The translations under genes were made by a program, and so were the position numbers. This document shows positions 24,965 through 33,725 of a stretch of 58,758 nucleotides of DNA, piece after piece. The DNA is from Alphaproteobacteria bacterium. Lineage in GTDB: Bacteria > Pseudomonadota > Alphaproteobacteria > Micropepsales > Micropepsaceae. The stretch lies in NCBI GenBank assembly GCA_009693985.1, contig SHWE01000007.1:1-58758 (forward strand), read 5' to 3'. Below the pieces are notes generated by a model that ran no database searches, was not told the DNA's origin, and was given only the letters and a program-made list of their open reading frames with translations. Position 1 is the stretch's first letter, and every line of letters begins with the position of its first letter.

Positions 24965-26167
24965 CTATTTCGTTTTCGTCATCAGCGCCGCCACCCCCGG
25001 CAGCGTCTGGCCTTCCAGCCATTCCAGGAAGGCCCCGCCAGCCGTCGAGACGTAGGTGAAGTCGTCCACCACGCCCGCATGGGCCAATGCTGCCACCGTA
25101 TCGCCGCCGCCCGCAACGGACAGAAGGCCGCTTTCACGGGTTCGTTCCGCCACCGCCTTGGCCGCGGCCACCGTGCCCCGGTCGAAAGGCGGGGTTTCGA
25201 AGGCGCCGAAAGGCCCGTTCCAGACCAGCGTTTTCACCGATTTCAGCCGGCGCCCGAAGGCCTGGATGCTGCGCGGGCCGACATCCAGGATCATCTCATA
25301 GGGCGTGACGTCGTTGACCGCCGAAAGCCGGCTCTTGGCGCCCGCCGCGAACTCCGTGGCGACGACGACATCCATCGGCAGCATCAGGGAGACGTTGCGG
25401 GCGCGGGCCTTCTCGACGATGCGCCGGGCGGTGTCGAACTGGTCGCGCTCGACCAGCGATTTGCCGACCGCGTGGCCTTCGGCGCCGAGGAACGTGTTCG
25501 CCATGGCGCCGGCGATGACGAGCACATCGACCTTGGCGAGAAGGTTTTCAACCAGCGCGATCTTGGTCGAAATCTTGGCTCCGCCCACCACCGCCATCAC
25601 CGGGCGCTGGGGATTTTCCAGCGCGGCCGACAGATGTTCGAGCTCGGCCTGCATCGAACGCCCGGCCGCGGAAGGAAGCAGATGCGCGAGCCCTTCCGTC
25701 GAAACATGCGCGCGGTGCGCGGTCGAGAACGCATCGTTGACATAGATCTCGCCATGCGCCGCCAGCGCCTTGGCAAAGAGTGGATCGTTCTTTTCCTCGC
25801 CCGGATAGAAGCGCGTGTTCTCGAGGACCAGCACATCGCCGTCTTTCAATGCGGCGATGGCGGTCTCGGCGGCGGGTCCGAGGCAATCGTCGGCGAAGGC
25901 GGCGTCGCGCCCCAATGCTTGCGACAATGCGGGTATGACCGGCTTCAACGACATCGACGGGACGATCTTGCCGCCCGGCCGGTCGAAATGGGAGAGCACG
26001 ATGACGCGCGCGCCCTTTTCGGCAAGCTCGCGGATCGTCGGGGCCTGGCGCTCGATGCGCGTGGTTTCGGTGACCTGGCCGTTGCGCATCGGCACGTTCA
26101 AATCCGTGCGCACCAGCACACGCCGGCCCTTGACGTCGAGATCGTCGATTGTGCGGTAGGCGCTCAA
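24965..26167 (-). CDS. pgk: Phosphoglycerate kinase
   Basis: The product of about 400 residues is a full-length PGK: RRVLVRTDLNVPM (3-phosphoglycerate site), LSHFDRPGGK, ENTRFYPGEE, a central VVGGAKISTKIALVENLLAK, and the C-terminal ATP loop VAGGGDTVAALAHAG. A TTG at 26167, two bases past the gap stop codon, is the likely start. The longer frame to 26227 would extend into gap. The low-efficiency TTG and tight spacing suggest translational coupling to gap. Confidence 0.95.
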   Translation of the reverse strand: MSAYRTIDDLDVKGRRVLVRTDLNVPMRNGQVTETTRIERQAPTIRELAEKGARVIVLSHFDRPGGKIVPSMSLKPVIPALSQALGRDAAFADDCLGPAAETAIAALKDGDVLVLENTRFYPGEEKNDPLFAKALAAHGEIYVNDAFSTAHRAHVSTEGLAHLLPSAAGRSMQAELEHLSAALENPQRPVMAVVGGAKISTKIALVENLLAKVDVLVIAGAMANTFLGAEGHAVGKSLVERDQFDTARRIVEKARARNVSLMLPMDVVVATEFAAGAKSRLSAVNDVTPYEMILDVGPRSIQAFGRRLKSVKTLVWNGPFGAFETPPFDRGTVAAAKAVAERTRESGLLSVAGGGDTVAALAHAGVVDDFTYVSTAGGAFLEWLEGQTLPGVAALMTKTK

Positions 26168-26169
26168 GC

Positions 26170-27177
26170 TCAGATCAGCTTCGCCATCGCGACGGCGGTG
26201 TCGCTCATGCGGGTCGAGAAGCCCCATTCATTGTCGTACCAGGACAGCACGCGCACGAAGGTGCCGCCCATCACCTTGGTCTGGTCGAGCGCGAAGCTCG
26301 ACGAGGCCGGATTGTGATTGAAGTCGATCGAGACGAGGGGCGCATCGACGATGTCGAGCACGCCCTTCAATTCCTGTGAGGCGGCGCGCTTCATCGCTTC
26401 GTTGATTTCCTCGACCGAGGTGGCGCGCTTGGCGACGATTTTGAAATCGATCACCGAGACGTTAGGCGTCGGCACGCGGATGGCGGTGCCGTCGAGCCTG
26501 CCTTTCAGTTCCGGCAGCACGAGGCCGACCGCTTTCGCCGCGCCGGTCGATGTCGGGATCATCGAAACGGCGGCGGCGCGTCCGCGATACAAATCCTTAT
26601 GCATCTGGTCGAGCGAAGGCTGATCGTTGGTGTAGGAATGCACCGTCGTCATGAATCCCTGCTGGATGCCGACCGTGTCGTTCAGCACCTTGGCGACGGG
26701 CGCCAGGCAATTTGTCGTGCAAGAGGCGTTCGACACGATGATGTGCTCGCGCGTCAGCTTCTGGTGATTGACGCCATAGACGACGGTGAGATCGACATTG
26801 TCGGCGGGCGCCGAAATCAGCACGCGCTTGGCCCCGGCCGTCAGATGCGCCGACGCTTTCTCTTTCGACGTGAAGATGCCGGTGCATTCGAAAGCGATGT
26901 CGACGTTCAGCTCCTTGTGCGGCAGCTCGGCGGGATTCTTGATCGCCGTCACCTTGATCGAATGACCGTTCACGATCATGCGGTCGCCCTCGGCCTTCAC
27001 CTCGCCGGGGAAACGGCCATGCACGGAGTCGAAGCGCAACAGATGCGCGTTGGTCTCGACGGGGCCGAGATCGTTCACGCCGACGACCACGATGTCTTTG
27101 CGCCCCGACTCGATGATCGAGCGTAAGACCAACCGCCCGATGCGGCCGAATCCATTGATCGCGACACGAACTGCCAT
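26170..27177 (-). CDS. gap: Glyceraldehyde-3-phosphate dehydrogenase
   Basis: The 335-residue type I GAPDH has a Rossmann start [15 protein letters not shown], the catalytic Cys153 in [15 protein letters not shown], and the later SVIDFKIV and [13 protein letters not shown] blocks. Asn-Asp at 35-36 (GVNDLGP) fits NAD preference. It oxidises and phosphorylates glyceraldehyde-3-phosphate. It starts 3 bp after the tkt stop and ends 2 bp before pgk. One gap gene serves both glycolysis and gluconeogenesis as far as this window shows. Confidence 0.97.
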   Translation of the reverse strand: MAVRVAINGFGRIGRLVLRSIIESGRKDIVVVGVNDLGPVETNAHLLRFDSVHGRFPGEVKAEGDRMIVNGHSIKVTAIKNPAELPHKELNVDIAFECTGIFTSKEKASAHLTAGAKRVLISAPADNVDLTVVYGVNHQKLTREHIIVSNASCTTNCLAPVAKVLNDTVGIQQGFMTTVHSYTNDQPSLDQMHKDLYRGRAAAVSMIPTSTGAAKAVGLVLPELKGRLDGTAIRVPTPNVSVIDFKIVAKRATSVEEINEAMKRAASQELKGVLDIVDAPLVSIDFNHNPASSSFALDQTKVMGGTFVRVLSWYDNEWGFSTRMSDTAVAMAKLI

Positions 27178-27180
27178 GTC

Positions 27181-29226
27181 CTACCCCTTGTTTTTTAACG
27201 CAGCGAGCGCGGCTGCCGCCGCGTCCTCCGCCGTGATGTGAAAGTGCTTGTACAAATCCTTATAGGGCGCGCTGGCGCCGAAGCCCTTCATGCCGACGAA
27301 GATTCCGTCCGCGCCGATATAGCGTTCCCAGCCGAAACCGATGGCCGCTTCGATGGCGACTTTCAGCGTGCCCTTGCCGAGCACTTCTTCGCGATAGGCC
27401 GCCGGCTGTTGCTCGAACAATTCCCAGCACGGCATCGATACGATTCGCGCCCCGATTCCTTGCGCCTGGACCAGCTCGCGCGCTTTGACCGCGATCTCGA
27501 TCTCGGAGCCGGTGGCGAGGAATGTCACCTGCGCTTGGCCCTCGGCCTCGCGCAAGACATAAGCGCCGCGGGCCGAAAGATTGTCGTCGCTGTGTTCGTC
27601 GCGCACTGTGGCGACGTTCTGGCGCGACAGCGCCAGCACGGAGGGGCGGGACTTCGCGTTCAGCGCGATCTCCCAGCACTCCGCCGTTTCCACCGGATCG
27701 GCGGGGCGGAACACGAAAAGATTCGGGATCGTCCGCAACGAAGCCACATGCTCGACCGGCTGATGCGTCGGGCCGTCTTCGCCGACGCCGATGGAATCAT
27801 GCGTCATCACGAAGATCACGCGCTGGCCCATCAGCGCGGCAAGCCGGATCGAGGGGCGACAATAATCGGTGAACACCATGAAGGTGCCGCCATAAGGAAT
27901 GACACCGCCATGCAGCGCCATGCCGTTCATGGCGGCGGCCATGCCGTGCTCGCGGATTCCGTAACGGACATAGCGCCCGGTGCTGTCGCCCGGAACGATG
28001 TCGGCGGTCGCCTTCGTCTTGGTGAAATTGGAAGGCGTCAAATCCGCCGAACCGCCGATGGTCGTTGTCACGATTGTATTGATGATCTCGAGCGCTGCTT
28101 CCGATGCTTTGCGCGTGGCGATGGAAGGCTTTTCCGCCGCCATCTTGGCTTTGAAGGCGTGCAGCGCCGGCGCCAGCTCGGCGGGAATGTCGCCCGATTG
28201 TGCCGCGGTGAAAGCGTTGCGCTTGTCGCTTGAAGCGAGCCGTGCGGCCCATTCTTTGCGCGCAGAGCCGCCGCGCGCGCCGGCCGCGAACCATGCGTCG
28301 CGCAAACCATCGGGAATCACGAAGGGCGCGTCGGGCCATTCGAGTCCGGTGCGGGCGCCGGCGATTTCTTCCGCGCCCGGCGCGTCGCTATGCGCCTTTT
28401 GCGTGCCCTGACGTGTGGGCAGGCCGAAGCCGATGATCGTGCGGCAGGCGAGCAGCACGGGTCTATCGCTCGTTTGCGCCCATTCCAGCGCCTCGGCGAT
28501 TGCGCTCGAATCCATCCCGTCGAGCGCCCGCGTCGCCCAGCCCGCGGCCTTGAAACGCTCCAGCGTATTGGTCGAATCGCTGAGCGAGAGCGCGCCGTCG
28601 ATGGTGATGGCATTGTCGTCGAACAGGACGATGAGATTGGAGAGCTTCAGATGTCCGGCCAGCGAGATCGCCTCGTGGCTGATGCCTTCCATCAGATCGC
28701 CGTCGCTGGCGAGGACATAGGTCTTGTGATCGACCAGATCATTGCCGAAGCGCGCGCCCAGATGCCGTTCGGCGATTGCCATGCCGACCGCATTGGCGAG
28801 ACCCTGGCCGAGCGGCCCGGTGGTTGTCTCGATGCCGGGCGCATGGCCATATTCCGGGTGGCCGGCGCAAGGCGATCCCAATTTGCGGAAATTCTTGATG
28901 TCGTCGATCGAGATGCCCGGATAGCCGGTCAAATAGAGCAGCGCATAGAGCAGCATCGAGCCATGGCCGGCCGACAGCACGAAGCGGTCGCGGTCGGGCC
29001 AATTGGGCTCGCTGGCGTCGAATTTCAGGAAGCGGGTGAAGAGGACCGTCGCAACGTCCGCCATGCCCATCGGCATGCCCGGATGGCCGGATTTGGCCGC
29101 TTCCACCGCATCCATGGAAAGGGCCCGGATGGCGTTCGCCATCGTCCGCGCGCTCGGTCCGGCGGCTTGGCCCGGCGGCGTCGATGCGGGAGCGGAAGGC
29201 CTAGCCGGCGAAGCGGCACTGGTCAT
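27181..29226 (-). CDS. tkt: Transketolase
   Basis: The 681-residue enzyme has the three transketolase domains. Landmarks are SGHPGMPMGMAD, the ThDP/Mg motif LASDGDLMEGISHEA with LFDDN, the pyrimidine-domain IREHGMAAAMNGMALHGG, and MTHDSIGVGEDGPTHQPVEH. It interconverts pentose-phosphate and glycolytic sugars. An Ala/Pro-rich N-terminal extension of about 25 residues precedes the conserved start RTMANAIRALSMDAV. It is the first gene of the operon leading to gap, pgk, fba and thiE. A probable promoter is at 29249-29277. Confidence 0.97.
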   Translation of the reverse strand: MTSAASPARPSAPASTPPGQAAGPSARTMANAIRALSMDAVEAAKSGHPGMPMGMADVATVLFTRFLKFDASEPNWPDRDRFVLSAGHGSMLLYALLYLTGYPGISIDDIKNFRKLGSPCAGHPEYGHAPGIETTTGPLGQGLANAVGMAIAERHLGARFGNDLVDHKTYVLASDGDLMEGISHEAISLAGHLKLSNLIVLFDDNAITIDGALSLSDSTNTLERFKAAGWATRALDGMDSSAIAEALEWAQTSDRPVLLACRTIIGFGLPTRQGTQKAHSDAPGAEEIAGARTGLEWPDAPFVIPDGLRDAWFAAGARGGSARKEWAARLASSDKRNAFTAAQSGDIPAELAPALHAFKAKMAAEKPSIATRKASEAALEIINTIVTTTIGGSADLTPSNFTKTKATADIVPGDSTGRYVRYGIREHGMAAAMNGMALHGGVIPYGGTFMVFTDYCRPSIRLAALMGQRVIFVMTHDSIGVGEDGPTHQPVEHVASLRTIPNLFVFRPADPVETAECWEIALNAKSRPSVLALSRQNVATVRDEHSDDNLSARGAYVLREAEGQAQVTFLATGSEIEIAVKARELVQAQGIGARIVSMPCWELFEQQPAAYREEVLGKGTLKVAIEAAIGFGWERYIGADGIFVGMKGFGASAPYKDLYKHFHITAEDAAAAALAALKNKG

Positions 29227-29248
29227 GGCATTTGCCCTTTCCGCGTGG

Positions 29249-29277
29249 CCTTAGGGCACGCTTGTCCGATGCGTCAA
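29249..29277 (-). promoter_or_regulatory. Candidate promoter of the tkt operon
   Basis: On the minus strand TTGACG is followed after 17 bases by CTAAGG, 23 bases before the tkt ATG. The -35 is strong and the -10 weak. The same TTGACG-N17-CTAA arrangement occurs upstream of serC at 56067-56095. Confidence 0.4.
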
Positions 29278-29320
29278 GGGGCCGGATTGGCGCGGGAGCA
29301 CTTGTCCCATGCTTATCGCG

Positions 29321-29350
29321 TTGACCCCTGTTTCGCCTTGCGCCTATGGT
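29321..29350 (+). promoter_or_regulatory. Candidate sigma-70 promoter for the DUF4164-zapA-6S unit
   Basis: TTGACC and TATGGT are separated by 18 bases and lie about 28 bases upstream of the GTG start of the DUF4164 gene. It is divergent from the tkt promoter. Confidence 0.5.
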
Positions 29351-29377
29351 GCTGCGGCAAGCTGAAGCGGAGCGAGG

Positions 29378-29644
29378 GTGAACAGGCTCGATTCGGCCCT
29401 GAAGCGGTTCTCCACCGCGCTCGATTCGCTCGAGACGGTGGTGGTGAACAGGCTCGCCTCCGCCCATGAGGCGAAGAATTCGCGCGCCGAGCTTGAGATT
29501 CTCAAAGCCGACCGCGAAAGGCTGATCGCCCGGATCGCGGCGCTGGAAGAAGATTCACGCATGTTGGCCGGATTGACCGAGGGGGTGGAAGACCGCCTCG
29601 ACTCGGCCATCGCCGAAATCCGCGACGTTCTGGGACGCAATTAG
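29378..29644 (+). CDS. DUF4164 coiled-coil protein
   Basis: This 88-residue, almost entirely helical protein has heptad-like Leu spacing (LDSALKRFSTALDSLETVV and LEILKADRERLIARIAALEE), as in the DUF4164 family of alphaproteobacteria. It has no signal peptide or membrane segment. It starts with GTG 29378 and lies 26 bp upstream of zapA. That conserved arrangement and the coiled coil suggest a role in cell division or ZapA function, but no activity is established. Confidence 0.8.
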   Translation: MNRLDSALKRFSTALDSLETVVVNRLASAHEAKNSRAELEILKADRERLIARIAALEEDSRMLAGLTEGVEDRLDSAIAEIRDVLGRN

Positions 29645-29670
29645 CGTTTCGCCAGAGAGGAGGGCCGCCA

Positions 29671-30030
29671 ATGCCATTGGTAAACGTATTGGTGAACGGA
29701 CGGGCCTATACGGTCGCCTGTGACGATGGCGAGGAAGAACATCTTCGCGAGCTCGGCGCCTTTCTCGACAAGCGCGTGCGCGAACTGACCGCCTCGGTCG
29801 GCCAAGTCGGCGATTCGCGGCTGATCCTGATGGCGGGGCTCCTCGTCGCCGACGAATTGTCCGAAGCGTTGGCGCATCTGGAAGAGCGCGATAGGGAGAT
29901 CGCCACGCTCAAAAACTTAAGCGCGGCGGCCGCCGACACGCTGCAGGAGAGCGAAAATCGCATCGCCGAGGCGCTGGAGAGCGCCGCCTCGCGCATCGAG
30001 GCCATTGCCGCGAGCGTCGGGGCTCCCTAA
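29671..30030 (+). CDS. zapA: Cell division protein ZapA
   Basis: The 119-residue protein has the ZapA fold: a beta-rich N-terminus (VNVLVNGRAYTVACDDGEEE), then HLRELGAFLDKRVRELTASV, SRLILMAGLLVADELSEAL and a C-terminal coiled coil. ZapA bundles FtsZ filaments at the division ring. AGAGAGGAGG lies upstream. It is followed by 6S RNA and the 5-formyl-THF cyclo-ligase gene, the arrangement conserved from alpha- to gammaproteobacteria, which supports all three calls. Confidence 0.93.
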   Translation: MPLVNVLVNGRAYTVACDDGEEEHLRELGAFLDKRVRELTASVGQVGDSRLILMAGLLVADELSEALAHLEERDREIATLKNLSAAAADTLQESENRIAEALESAASRIEAIAASVGAP

Positions 30031-30040
30031 GTTCATTAAG

Positions 30041-30202
30041 GGCGGGTACTACTCCGCGCGTCAGGAAAGCGATACCCAGGGGCCTTAATGGTACTCATCG
30101 GGAGCTGTCCCTGGCCGGGGCCGTGGTCCCGGACATATGGCGCCCACCTGCAACTGCAGGCCCGTGAGGATCCATGTTCCAACGGCGATAGTGGTCCCGC
30201 CC
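30041..30202 (+). ncRNA. ssrS: 6S RNA (SsrS), alphaproteobacterial type
   Basis: This is an intergenic segment of about 162 nt between zapA and the 5-FCL gene. The ends can close a stem (GGCGGG 30041-30046 with CCCGCC 30196-30201, continued by TACTAC opposite GTGGT). The interior can form a long, bulged hairpin with an open central region, and it contains GGCGCCCACCTG and CCCGTGAGGATCC-like segments that I associate with alphaproteobacterial 6S RNAs. 6S RNA mimics an open promoter and sequesters the housekeeping RNA polymerase holoenzyme in stationary phase. Boundaries are approximate and the secondary structure was drawn by eye. A T-run at 30222-30227 may mark the end of the primary transcript. 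Confidence 0.82.
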
Positions 30203-30229
30203 ACCTCTATCCATATCGGTGTTTTTTCC

Positions 30230-30799
30230 ATGGACATTGCCGCGTTGAAGCAAGCCTTGAGGGCGGACGCGCTTGTGCGCCGCGCCGCGCTGCGAGCCGC
30301 CCACCCTACGGCCGCGCGCGACATGGCGGAGAACTTCCTCGATTCGATTCCGCTTAAAAAGAGCGCCGCCGTGTCCGCCTATATCGCCATCGGCGATGAG
30401 CCCGACGCGAGGCCGCTGATGAAGGCGTTGCGCGAACATGGCTGTCCCATCCTGCTGCCGCGCGTGGTGGCGAAGGAAAAGCCGCTCGCCTTTCACCGCT
30501 ATGAGTCAGGCGCGCAATTGGTGCCGGGCCCGTTCGGCCTGTCGCAACCGGACAGGGAATGGCCGCAAGCCGATCCCGACGTGCTGATCGTGCCGCTGCT
30601 TGCCTTCGACGCCGACGGCAACCGTCTCGGCTACGGCGGCGGCTTCTACGACCGCACATTGAAGGGCTTGCGCGCGCGCAAGAAGGTGCTGGCTGTCGGG
30701 TTCGCGCTTTCCAAGCTCGAACGCGATGAGGTGCCGCATCATGAGGGCGACGAGAAGCTCGACTGGATCGTGACCGAAAAAATCGCGCGGAAGTTTTGA
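30230..30799 (+). CDS. 5-formyltetrahydrofolate cyclo-ligase
   Basis: The 189-residue enzyme converts 5-formyl-THF to 5,10-methenyl-THF with ATP. The ATP-binding C-terminal signature LGYGGGFYDRTLKGL is present, preceded by DPDVLIVPLLAFDADGNR and an N-terminal basic helix. ATG 30230 gives the standard length. A longer frame would start inside the 6S RNA. The gene is the classical 6S RNA neighbour (ygfA/fau in E. coli), where it is co-transcribed with the RNA. Confidence 0.92.
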   Translation: MDIAALKQALRADALVRRAALRAAHPTAARDMAENFLDSIPLKKSAAVSAYIAIGDEPDARPLMKALREHGCPILLPRVVAKEKPLAFHRYESGAQLVPGPFGLSQPDREWPQADPDVLIVPLLAFDADGNRLGYGGGFYDRTLKGLRARKKVLAVGFALSKLERDEVPHHEGDEKLDWIVTEKIARKF

Positions 30800-30834
30800 T
30801 GATGGGCCGGATTGGTTCATTCAACCCCAAATTG

Positions 30835-30929
30835 TCATGGCCCGACTTGATCGGGCCATCCAGGCGGCGCATGTCCATGCGGCGATTGAGTCCGTCTTCG
30901 CCTGGATGGCCCGCTGTTGCGGGCCATGA
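30835..30929. repeat. Three-hairpin dispersed palindromic repeat, copy B
   Basis: The 95-bp second copy has the same end-to-end layout as copy A (21491-21586): TCATGGCCCG start, CGGGCCATGA end, a central CGGCGCATG/CATGCGGCG palindrome and a final GCCCGCTGTTGCGGGC hairpin. Differences are a handful of substitutions, several of them paired across stems. It lies directly after the cyclo-ligase gene. Confidence 0.87.
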
Positions 30930-30953
30930 TAGCTAGTCTTGAGGGGCTATCCT

Positions 30954-31199
30954 GTGCTCCAGCTCACAGAAAAGCGTTTTGTCGATTACTTCCGTGAGCA
31001 GGGAGAGACCGGCATGGGTTACTGGATCGTCACCGTCTGCCTGAAAGATGGTCGCGAATTTCCCCAAACAGTCGTTACTGGAGGGTGGGTGAGTTCGGTC
31101 CGAGGCTATGAAAATATTCCGTTCAGCGAGCCCGATATCGACTATTTCAAAGTCACGCACGAAAAGCGGCCTGGAAAAATTCTTAGAAATAAGCTTTGA
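30954..31199 (+). CDS. Small hypothetical protein
   Basis: No family was recognised. The 81-86 residue frame (GTG 30954, or TTG 30939) encodes a soluble protein with YWIVTVCLKDGREFPQTVV, GWVSSVRGYENIPFSE and DIDYFKVTHEKRPGK. The region is noticeably less GC-rich than its neighbours and begins right after a palindromic repeat, which suggests later acquisition. It ends 10 bp before the phosphodiesterase gene. Coding is plausible from residue composition but the start is uncertain. Confidence 0.5.
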   Translation: MLQLTEKRFVDYFREQGETGMGYWIVTVCLKDGREFPQTVVTGGWVSSVRGYENIPFSEPDIDYFKVTHEKRPGKILRNKL

Positions 31200-31209
31200 C
31201 GGATTATCC

Positions 31210-32025
31210 ATGCGTCTTCTCTTCATCGGCGATGTGATCGGCAGGGCAGGGCGCGACGTGCTCGCCGCCGAGCTGAAGGGCCTGCGCGACAAGCTCGGGC
31301 TCGATTTCGTCGTCGCCAATGGCGAGAACGCGGCCGGCGGCTTCGGCCTGACGCGCGCCGTTGCCAACGATCTGTTCTCGACCGGCGTCGATGTGTTGAC
31401 CACCGGCAATCATTGGCTCGATCAGAAGGAGATTCTTTCCTTCATCGACGAGGAAGACCGCATCCTGCGGCCGCTGAATTGCCCGAAGGGGACGCCCGGG
31501 CGCGGCGCCAATCTCTACGGCATCAAGGGCGGCGGGCGCGTGCTGGTGCTGGCCCCGATGGGGCGCGTTTTCATGGACGCGATGGACGATCCCTTCGCCG
31601 CTGTCGAAGCCGAGCTTGCCGCCTGTCCGTTGCGCGAAGGCGCCGATGCGATCCTCGTCGACATCCATGCCGAGGCGACGTCGGAGAAAATGGGCATGGG
31701 CCATTTCTGCGATGGACGCGCCAGCGTCGTCGTCGGCTCGCACAGCCATGTGCCGACGGCGGACGCGCAAATCTTGCCGGGCGGCACCGCCTATCAGACC
31801 GATGCCGGGGCTTGCGCCGATTATGATTCCGTCATCGGCATGGACAAATTCGAGCCTTTGCAGCGCTTCACCAAGAAGATTCCGACGGGGCGCATGACGC
31901 CGGCGTTAGGCCCGGCGACTCTGTGCGCGGTGTTCATCGAGACCGATGTGAAAACGGGATTGGCGAAACGTTGCGAGCCGGTGCGCGTCGGCGGTAGGCT
32001 GATCGCGACCGTGCCCACGGTTTAG
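31210..32025 (+). CDS. TIGR00282-family metallophosphoesterase (YmdB-like)
   Basis: The 271-residue protein has the di-metal phosphodiesterase motifs LLFIGDVIGRAGRD, VVANGENAAGG, LTTGNHWLDQKEI, ILVDIHAEATSEKMG and VVGSHSHVPTADAQILPGG. Family member YmdB of Bacillus hydrolyses 2',3'-cyclic nucleotides and affects developmental switches. The alphaproteobacterial role is unknown. It lies upstream of yebC as in related genomes, but here a dioxygenase remnant intervenes. Confidence 0.9.
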   Translation: MRLLFIGDVIGRAGRDVLAAELKGLRDKLGLDFVVANGENAAGGFGLTRAVANDLFSTGVDVLTTGNHWLDQKEILSFIDEEDRILRPLNCPKGTPGRGANLYGIKGGGRVLVLAPMGRVFMDAMDDPFAAVEAELAACPLREGADAILVDIHAEATSEKMGMGHFCDGRASVVVGSHSHVPTADAQILPGGTAYQTDAGACADYDSVIGMDKFEPLQRFTKKIPTGRMTPALGPATLCAVFIETDVKTGLAKRCEPVRVGGRLIATVPTV

Positions 32026-32046
32026 GTTTCATTCCCGTGCCGTAGT

Positions 32047-32256
32047 TCGAATGCCGCGCTGGTTCAGGGGCGTTACCACGATCTCGCCCATTATCGCGCC
32101 CGCGCGCCCTATGGCGCCCATGCCAACCCGACGGAGGAGCATTTCCTGCCCCTTTTCGTGGCCTTGGGGGCGGGCGGCGAGGGGGCCAAAGCCCGCCGCC
32201 TCCACAGCAGCGCCTGTTTCGGCAGCCAGCGGATGGACGCCTATGCCTTTGGCTGA
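32047..32256 (+). pseudogene. 3' remnant of a LigB/DODA-type extradiol dioxygenase
   Basis: There is no start codon, but one frame reads [20 protein letters not shown], then [20 protein letters not shown], ending MDAYAFG and a TGA stop. That is the C-terminal ~70 residues of 4,5-DOPA-extradiol-dioxygenase-like proteins, including the conserved H-P-T-E-E-H-type region (here A-N-P-T-E-E-H). The N-terminal two thirds are absent, because the phosphodiesterase gene ends only 21 bp upstream. This is best explained by a deletion that joined the end of one gene to the tail of another. The protein cannot be made from this copy. Confidence 0.8.
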
Positions 32257-32321
32257 CGGCCCTTGAACCGGCCCTGAAGCTTCGGCTATCTGACCCGTCC
32301 TTTACACGCGGAAAACCTGCC

Positions 32322-33074
32322 ATGGCTGGCCATTCCCAGTTCAAGAACATCATGTTTCGGAAGAACAAGCAGGACGCCCAGCGGTCCAAGCTGTTCTCCA
32401 AGCTGTCGCGCGAAATCACGGTGGCGGCCAAGCAGGGCATGCCAGATCCGGTGCACAATCCGCGGCTGCGCGCCGCCATCATCGCCGCCAAGCAGCAGAG
32501 CATGTCCAAGGACGTGATCGACCGCGCCATCAAGAAGAGCCAGGGCGGCGATGCCGCCGATTATGTCGAGATGCGCTATGAAGGCTTCGGCCCCGGCGGT
32601 GTCGCCATCATCGTCGAAGCGCTGACCGACAATCGCAACCGCACCGCCTCCGATGTGCGCGCCGCCTTCTCCAAATATGACGGGGCGATGGGCGCGGACG
32701 GCTCGGTCTCCTTCATGTTCAACCGCGTGGGCTTGATTGCCTATCCGTCGAACGCCGGCACCGCCGACTCCATGCTGGAAGCGGCGATCGAAGCGGGCGC
32801 CGATGAATCCATCTCGGGCAGCGAGGGCCATGAGTTCCTCTGCCGCCCGGAGGATTTCGCCGCGGTGCGCGATGCGCTCGAAGCCAAACTGGGCGCGGCC
32901 CAATCGGCCAAGATCGTCTGGCGTCCGGGGAATACGGTTCCGGTCAGCGATGAAGAGGCCGCCGAGACGCTGACCAAGCTCCTGGACGTGCTCGACGACC
33001 ATGACGATGTGCAGAACGTCTACGCCAATTACGAAATGAGCGAAGCGCTCATGGAGAAGCTGTCGGCGGCGTAA
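32322..33074 (+). CDS. yebC: YebC/PmpR-family regulatory protein
   Basis: The 250-residue protein begins [20 protein letters not shown], the family signature, and has the three-domain TACO1/YebC layout ([10 protein letters not shown]-like helix here as [20 protein letters not shown], then [19 protein letters not shown]). It is annotated as a DNA-binding regulator. In recent work family members act on ribosomes at polyproline-type stalls. It precedes ruvC, as in most proteobacteria. Confidence 0.95.
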   Translation: MAGHSQFKNIMFRKNKQDAQRSKLFSKLSREITVAAKQGMPDPVHNPRLRAAIIAAKQQSMSKDVIDRAIKKSQGGDAADYVEMRYEGFGPGGVAIIVEALTDNRNRTASDVRAAFSKYDGAMGADGSVSFMFNRVGLIAYPSNAGTADSMLEAAIEAGADESISGSEGHEFLCRPEDFAAVRDALEAKLGAAQSAKIVWRPGNTVPVSDEEAAETLTKLLDVLDDHDDVQNVYANYEMSEALMEKLSAA

Positions 33075-33087
33075 CCCACCAAGAACA

Positions 33088-33139
33088 ACCTCCCCCAACG
33101 CGGGGAGGTCGCACGGCGCAGCCGGGCGGGTGGGGGGCT
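33088..33139. repeat. CTCCCC-type palindromic intergenic repeat
   Basis: ACCTCCCC and GGGGAGGT pair around CAACGC, followed by a GC-rich tail (GCACGGCGCAGCCGGGCGGG TGGGGG, given here in two parts). It is of the common short-hairpin-plus-tail type found between genes in many alphaproteobacteria. It lies between yebC and ruvC and could attenuate read-through. A related but different element is at 45370-45424. Confidence 0.6.
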
Positions 33140-33215
33140 GTTCACATCACCGTTGCACCATACAGCACGGATGGCCGACACTGACGCGGGCGATTCTCTG
33201 AAGGTTGCGCGCGCC

Positions 33216-33725
33216 GTGATCACCATCCGCATTGCCGGCTTTGATCCTGGCCTCTCGCGCACCGGCTGGGGCGTGATAGCGATGTCGGGCGCGAAGCTCA
33301 CCCATGTCGCAAACGGCGTGATCGTCACCACCACGGCGCTTTCACTCGGCGAACGGTTGGCCGTGCTGCATGCGGGCATTCGCGCCGTGCTGACGGAGCA
33401 CACGCCCGACGCGGTCGCGGTGGAACAGGCCTTCGTCGCCAAGGACCCGCTGGCGGCGTTGAAGATCGGCCATGCGCGCGCCATCGCGTTGCTGGCGGCG
33501 GCGGAAGCCGGGCTCGAGATCGGGGAATATTCGCCCAACCACATCAAGAAATCCGTTGTCGGTGTCGGCCATGCCGACAAGGCACAGGTGCAGGCGATGG
33601 TGAAGCGCCTGCTTCCGACCGCGCGTTTTACAGCCGCCGATGCGGCGGACGCGCTTGCTTGCGCCATCGCGCACGCCCATCTCGCGGGGACCCGCGCGCG
33701 CGTGATCGCGGCGCTTGCGCAATGA
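33216..33725 (+). CDS. ruvC: Holliday junction endonuclease RuvC
   Basis: The protein of about 169 residues resolves Holliday junctions. Its RNase H-like fold shows the first catalytic Asp in IAGFDPGLSRTGWGVI, a Glu in AVAVEQAFVAKDPLAALKIG, and the terminal acidic pair in FTAADAADALACAIAHAH. GTG 33216 fits the family length and has a GAAGG at a distance. ATG 33171 would add 15 residues and cannot be excluded. It overlaps ruvA by 4 bp (ATGA). Confidence 0.93.
   Translation: MITIRIAGFDPGLSRTGWGVIAMSGAKLTHVANGVIVTTTALSLGERLAVLHAGIRAVLTEHTPDAVAVEQAFVAKDPLAALKIGHARAIALLAAAEAGLEIGEYSPNHIKKSVVGVGHADKAQVQAMVKRLLPTARFTAADAADALACAIAHAHLAGTRARVIAALAQ

Noticed and set aside
23957-26317. Plus-strand open frame of 786 codons across the aldolase and phosphoglycerate kinase genes
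   Set aside because: It is the antisense shadow of two unmistakable glycolytic genes. It is His/Arg-rich with no recognisable motif, as expected from high-GC codon bias.
32026-32321. A new small gene in the gap between the phosphodiesterase and yebC
   Set aside because: The frame has no start codon and matches only the C-terminus of extradiol dioxygenases, so it was called a remnant.
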